DNA of 64,000 bases from Rozella allomycis CSF55 (lineage: Eukaryota > Rozellomycota). Both the position numbers and the translations under genes were made by a program. This document shows, piece by piece, positions 59,721-64,000 of this stretch. The stretch is from assembly GCA_000442015.1 (NCBI GenBank), contig KE560945.1, positions 38,301 to 102,300 on the forward strand, written 5' to 3'. Numbering within the stretch: the stretch's first letter is position 1; each line of letters opens with the position of its first letter. A model generated the notes under the pieces. That model was not told where the DNA came from. It saw only the letters and a program-made list of their open reading frames with translations, and ran no database searches.

Positions 59721-61238
59721 ATGGATATGAAACCTTTTCCTCATGAAGTTTTCCTGATAGTTTTGTCGCACTTACGCCTGGATGATGTGAAACAAATGGC
59801 TAGAACTTCACGATCGATTCGGTCACTTTGCTTGGACTTTATTCTTCATCAAGATGGTGAATTATTTATTTTATGGAGATGCCCATACGTTATTCAATAT
59901 GTAATCAATCAGAGATGCGGAAAGTTGTTAACCAAAGATATTTGCCTGGAAATCTTGTCTAAAAGTAATAGGGAAAGATTCGTTTGTTTTATAAACTTTC
60001 ATAGACAAAAAATCTTTACTCAGAAAAATGTGACCTATGCATTCCAATTTGCATGCCGTTATGCACTAATGCAAACCTTACAAAATTATGGGTTAAGCCA
60101 TGAAAACGTCTCTATTCTTGATAAACTTGATTATTCGGCAGACGAAGACTACGCAATAAGATTTGCCGCATATAATGGGTACAAAGAGACTGTTAAGTGG
60201 CTTTTAACAAAACCAAGAGTTAATCCAAGCGCAAGACACAATTTTGCTATTCGTCGCGCATCCGAATTTGGTCATACAGATGTTGTCAAAATTTTGCTTG
60301 AAGATCCTAGAGTAGATCCAAGTGCAAATGATAATTATGCTATTCAGTTGGCGTCCTGTAACGGTCATGAAAATGTTGTTAAACTTTTGCTTGCAGATCC
60401 TAGAGTAGACCCAAGTGCGAATCATAATTCAGCTATTCGACTGGCCTCAACTTATGGTCATGTAGATGTTGTTAAACATTTGCTTCAGATTTCCAAAGTA
60501 GATCCAAGTGCAAGGAACAATGATGCTCTTGTTCAAGCATCTGTGAACGGTCATGCAGATGTAGTGCGACTTTTGATTGACGATGGCAGAGTATATTCAC
60601 TGTATTCTCATTATGTTGCTATTCGGCATGCTTCTAAGCAAGGTCATGTAGATGTTGTCAATAGTTTGCTTGCATATTCCAGACTAAATTCACAAGATGT
60701 GAATTATTTTGTTTTCACGGCTTCCAGTGACGGTCATGCAGAGGCTGTCAAATTTTTACTTAGAGATTCAAGAGCAGATCCGAGCGCAAATGATAATTAT
60801 GCTATTCAGCGGGCTTCCTGTAACGGTCATGTAGATATTGTCAAAATGCTGCTTGCAGATCCTAGAGCAGATCCAAGTGCAAATGATAATTATGCTATTT
60901 GGTCGGCTTCAAGTTATGGTCATGTAGATGTTGTCAAAATGCTGCTTGCAGATCCTAGAGTAGATCCAAGTGCAAATGATAATTATGCTATTCAGTGGGC
61001 TTCCAATAAAGGACATGCTGATATTGTCAAGATTTTGCTTCGGGATTCCAGAGTAGATGCAAGTGCAAGGGACAATTTAGCTCTTGTTCAGGCATCCGAG
61101 AACGGTCATGCAGATGTTGTCAAGATTTTGCTTGAAGATTCCAGAGGATATTCCCCGGCTTCGTTTTATGATGCTTTTCTGGGTGCTTCCAATAAAGGCC
61201 ATGCAATTGTTGTAAAAATGCTGCTGAAAGAGTTGTGA
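59721..61238 (+). CDS. F-box-like / ankyrin-repeat protein
   Basis: 505 codons without intron. The N-terminal 45 residues (FPHEVFLIVLSHLRLDDVKQMARTSR) read like an F-box, followed by a family-specific region (CPYVIQYVINQRCGKLLTKD). From about residue 140 come eleven or so ankyrin-type repeats of 34 residues: D-x-R-V-D-PSANDNYAIQ-x-ASCNGH-x-DVVKxLLA. Several repeats are nearly identical at DNA level (DPRVDPSANDNYAI), so the array expanded recently. F-box plus ankyrin suggests an SCF substrate receptor. The repeat style is also common in giant viruses and some chytrids; direction of any transfer is unknown. Confidence 0.85.
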   Translation: MDMKPFPHEVFLIVLSHLRLDDVKQMARTSRSIRSLCLDFILHQDGELFILWRCPYVIQYVINQRCGKLLTKDICLEILSKSNRERFVCFINFHRQKIFTQKNVTYAFQFACRYALMQTLQNYGLSHENVSILDKLDYSADEDYAIRFAAYNGYKETVKWLLTKPRVNPSARHNFAIRRASEFGHTDVVKILLEDPRVDPSANDNYAIQLASCNGHENVVKLLLADPRVDPSANHNSAIRLASTYGHVDVVKHLLQISKVDPSARNNDALVQASVNGHADVVRLLIDDGRVYSLYSHYVAIRHASKQGHVDVVNSLLAYSRLNSQDVNYFVFTASSDGHAEAVKFLLRDSRADPSANDNYAIQRASCNGHVDIVKMLLADPRADPSANDNYAIWSASSYGHVDVVKMLLADPRVDPSANDNYAIQWASNKGHADIVKILLRDSRVDASARDNLALVQASENGHADVVKILLEDSRGYSPASFYDAFLGASNKGHAIVVKMLLKEL

Positions 61239-61702
61239 GTCGATCCGTGCGCAAACAATGGGGCAATTAAATTGGCATCCATTAAAGGCGATGGGTGAAT
61301 TAGCTAAAACGATCATTAAAAAAAGGTTACATTATCAGGTCTTTCCGGTTTTATATCCAAAATGAATAAAAAATATGGACAGATTGTAAACTTTACTTTT
61401 GAGTGATATTGATATCCAAAATCTAATGGCGGCATGGCCATTGAAAAAACTCGTGAAATTTAAGTTTTTCAATTTCGCAAAGATCTTTATACAAGTTTTT
61501 CAGGTCAATGCAGGGTAATTCGTCCATTAAACCTTAAAACTTATCAGCTTGGCTCGTTTCTTGTGAATTTTTATGTAGTAGATAGTTTTCTGCAAACTGG
61601 TATTCAGTTAAATAGTTGAATTCGATTTCAACCTTGTAAACCTAGTTTACTATTTTAAATATTAAGTGAGGTTAACTAGGTTTACAAAGTAGCCATTTAA
61701 AC
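61239..61702. repeat. spacer with segment duplicated upstream of the decayed copy
   Basis: 61385-61630 resembles 59010-59213: shared words include AAACTTTACTTTTGAG, ATTGAAAAAACTCGTGAAAT, TTTCGCAAAGATCTT and TCTGCAAACTGGTATTCAGT. No gene lies in the spacer; it is the 5' flank of the F-box/ankyrin gene at 61703. Just before the ATG, CTAGTTTAC and its approximate reverse complement GTTAACTAG occur. Confidence 0.7.
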
Positions 61703-62677
61703 ATGGATGTCAAACGTATCCCAAATGAGATTTGGTTAGCGATTTTGTCTAACGTAAGGCTTAATGATTTAGAACAACTGTCGAGAATATCACGCTGGCT
61801 TCGTTCACTTTGCTTCGACTTTATTCTTCATAAAGATCCTAAATTAATTTGCTCATGGAAATGCCCATATGTCATTCAATATCTAATCAAGCAGAAAACC
61901 GGCAAAATATTAAATATAGATATGTGCTTGGATATACTTGATAGCACGGACCACACAGAAAGATTCGTTTGTTTTGTAAACGGTCAAAAATTCAAAGAAT
62001 CTTCTCAAAAATCTGTCAACTTTGCCTTTCAATTCGCATGCCAATATGGACTATTGCAAGTGAAAGGGGATAGGATGATGGTGATCGACAGCGAAAAAAG
62101 TATTTCACCCGATCCCGCGGCTGACGAATCCTATGCATTAAGATTAGCCGCCAGAAATGGACACTTTGAAATTGTTGAGTACCTTATAAAAAACTCCAAG
62201 GTTGATCCTGGTGCTATGCACAATGAAGCCATTAAGTTTGCTTCCGCAAATGGCCACGTGGAAACTGTTAAAATTCTACTTGCAGACCCAAGGGTTAACC
62301 CTAGTGCCACGAACAATGTATCTATTTGCAGTGCTTCCGAGAATGGCCATTCAAAAGTTGTCCAACTTCTGCTGGCTGACTCAAGGGTGGATCCAACTGC
62401 ATATAGCAATCGTCCTATTAGAATCGCTTCCAAGAACGGATATGCAAAAGTTGTTAAAATTTTGGTTTCCGATCCAAGGGTAGATCCAAGTGCATGGGAT
62501 AATTATGCCGTTTCTTGGGCTTCAAAAAATGGCCATAGGGAAGTAGTCAACATATTAAAATCAATTGCCTGGAAATCCAGTGAAAGGGCCGCCAAGGTAT
62601 TCGAAGTCACACGCATATGCAGAAGACCTCATAAAGTGCTCAATAACTGGAAGGGGCGGTTTTCCATCATAAAATGA
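61703..62677 (+). CDS. F-box-like / ankyrin-repeat protein, shorter paralogue
   Basis: 324 codons, no intron. The same architecture as the gene at 59721: F-box-like head (IPNEIWLAILSNVRLNDLEQ), family region (SWKCPYVIQYLIKQKTGKIL), then about five ankyrin repeats from residue 135 to 285 (DPRVNPSATNNVSI, DSRVDPTAYSNRPI, DPRVDPSAWDNYAV). The C-terminus is basic. The first 120 residues are closer to the pseudogene at 59214 than to the first paralogue, so the pseudogene derives from this subfamily. Probable role: ubiquitin-ligase adaptor, by inference. Confidence 0.85.
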   Translation: MDVKRIPNEIWLAILSNVRLNDLEQLSRISRWLRSLCFDFILHKDPKLICSWKCPYVIQYLIKQKTGKILNIDMCLDILDSTDHTERFVCFVNGQKFKESSQKSVNFAFQFACQYGLLQVKGDRMMVIDSEKSISPDPAADESYALRLAARNGHFEIVEYLIKNSKVDPGAMHNEAIKFASANGHVETVKILLADPRVNPSATNNVSICSASENGHSKVVQLLLADSRVDPTAYSNRPIRIASKNGYAKVVKILVSDPRVDPSAWDNYAVSWASKNGHREVVNILKSIAWKSSERAAKVFEVTRICRRPHKVLNNWKGRFSIIK

Positions 62678-64000
62678 ATAAAATTTTTAATTTAGACTTA
62701 TTTTAGGCATTTCGGGACAACATAAAAAATGACTATTGATATAACAAAGACAATTATTTTTGTGACCATTGGTTCTCCTTACGTTGATCTTCAATAAAAC
62801 AGTGGAAGGAGGTGCAGCGCTAAAGTTTGTTGCCCTGATCAACTCAGAAAACTTAATTAATCAATAAAAATAGTTGATATATTTTTTAAAAAATATTACA
62901 AATTACCAATTTTAGATATCAGATAGCAATACTAAAGTTTCCCTTCTCGACATTAACCCTAGTCTGCCCTAAATAACTTTAACTTAACCCTTATCTAACC
63001 ATAGGCTCGTTCATTCCTAGCACTTTGTAACCCCTGTACTTCATACCAGGGTGTATCATGGAAGATAAACCCGCATACGAAACCCGATTATCGTATTTTC
63101 TCTTGAATAGAACCGCTTTTTTAAAAAGTCCAATCAATGGACTGCCTACTACAGGTGTCAGGGATCAAAAGATGGCAGCAGCGCGAAGTTGATATTACGT
63201 CAGATTCTACTGTGCTAAAGGACAATATACTACTTTGATTGGATATATATATGAGACCACACATGCAACATTAAAAATGATAGAACAGTGACCGGAGGAA
63301 TCATACAAACTGACCAATAGTAAAAGAGCTTGTCACTGGGATTTCAATTTCAAGCCAGGTCTTATTTATGAGCGCGTTTTACAAACACTCAATGAAGAGT
63401 ACTTAGGAGTCGCATATTCAGTGACAAAAAAGCAAAATACCAAGCGTTTCATCGCTTGCCCACGATAGAATCTTGTGAGCTCCACCTTTGCTCCAGTAGC
63501 GACGAAATATTTGACACTCTTCAGCCTTCAAGACAAAGAGAATAAGGCGGATTTTGGATTGCATCAATTATATTCATTTCTGATGATCTTCTATTCGACC
63601 TAACTAGATTCAAAACATCAAGCTTGTTTGGCACTGAATATGGGACTCCTAAGCACTCTTAATTCTAATTGAGTGTTTCTGTGTTTGTAAAACGCGCTCA
63701 TAAATAATGTGATATTGGCATGCAAACCGCAATGAATAGCTGACACTTTTCCGAGTAAAGTCCTAGACTCCTATTGTTGCAGAAACGTTTATAAACAAAT
63801 TAACCAATTCTTTAATGTGTTCGCTTTTAGGAATAAATTTCAAAATATTTCATTTTGTCAAAATTTCTAGTGGCTAACCATGATGCTTACGGACGTCTAG
63901 GTGCATGGTTCGATCNTTGTTGGAAATCAAAGCAATTGCAGCCGTACCAAAGACTAAATAAATTTATCTATTTATGGCATCCTCTTAATTTTATCATTTT
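62678..64000. other. 1.3-kb region to the window end without a supported gene
   Basis: No frame with recognisable coding sequence. Contains an imperfect inverted repeat (63362-63707) and some CCCTAA/CCCTTA-like words at 62957-63000 that look like scattered telomere-type motifs but are not an array. An N at 63916 marks another scaffold join. Confidence 0.4.
63362..63707. repeat. imperfect inverted repeat, 71- and 86-nt arms around a 189-nt loop
   Basis: Left arm 63362-63432 starts TTATTTATGAGCGCGTTTTA and runs on through ACAAACAC. The right arm (63622-63707), read on the minus strand, has the same start and then an insertion of about 14 nt relative to the left before AAGAGT-CTTAGGAGTC-CATATTCAGTG resumes. 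The loop holds no reading frame of note. It fits a small non-autonomous (MITE/foldback) element. Confidence 0.75.

Noticed and set aside
62957-63000. Telomere-like CCCTAA/CCCTTA words
   Set aside because: Only four or five irregular words without tandem order; not a telomeric or interstitial telomere array.

Overview
The window is nuclear DNA from a very compact, AT-rich eukaryote. Standard eukaryotic housekeeping genes sit 20-300 bases apart on both strands. I could place about 100 spliceosomal introns by joining conserved protein blocks, and about nine in ten are only 25-31 nt long (GT...AG). The gene set (fungal-type membrane DnaJ, RNA-binding Mei2-like protein, class IIC Na/K-type P-ATPase, mitochondrial EF-Tu, plus FOCAD, THOC7, PTAR1 and LRWD1-like genes that budding yeast lacks) and the F-box/ankyrin family suggest an early-diverging fungal lineage. 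A Rozella-like cryptomycete is my best guess; this is inference, not proof. Single N characters mark scaffold joins of a draft assembly, and three of the joins carry duplicated contig ends.

Layout. 0.2-13.4 kb: phosphodiesterase, LRWD1/EED-like WD40 protein, a secreted helical protein, tRNA-Pro(CGG), a small unknown gene, the ER Hsp70 Lhs1/GRP170, a Mei2-like RRM protein and an LRR/coiled-coil protein. 13.5-17.9 kb: two identical tRNA-Pro(TGG) genes enclosing 4.2 kb without convincing genes and with higher GC. 18-32 kb: FOCAD/RST1-like, SF3B4, WDR3/Utp12, THOC7, VPS53, RPN12 and acylaminoacyl-peptidase. 33-37.7 kb: TFIIIC subunit Tfc4/GTF3C3, a 63-residue protein and a UBXN7-like protein. 37.8-40.8 kb: a mobile island bounded by assembly gaps, with a MULE-type transposase (broken by one stop) and an archaeo-eukaryotic primase. 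41-50.5 kb: membrane protein, PTAR1-like, P-type ATPase, a second secreted helical protein, SYS1, a disordered protein and histone H2B. 50.5-59 kb: PDS5, dienelactone hydrolase, membrane DnaJ, ribosomal protein uL23 and mitochondrial EF-Tu. 59-64 kb: an F-box/ankyrin gene family (two genes and a decayed copy), then sequence with no convincing gene that carries an inverted repeat.

Functions. Most genes act singly in basic cell machinery: transcription and RNA (TFIIIC, THO, SF3b, SSU processome, exosome/SKI adaptor), trafficking (GARP VPS53, SYS1), ubiquitin/proteasome (RPN12, UBXN7-like) and chromosomes (PDS5, H2B). There are no operons, but several divergent pairs have start codons only 12-20 nt apart. 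A GAAATTTC/T element sits just upstream of several ATGs and is the best candidate for a core promoter or initiator.

The most unusual items are the tiny introns, the near-zero divergent promoters, the MULE-plus-primase island and the tRNA-bracketed gene desert.
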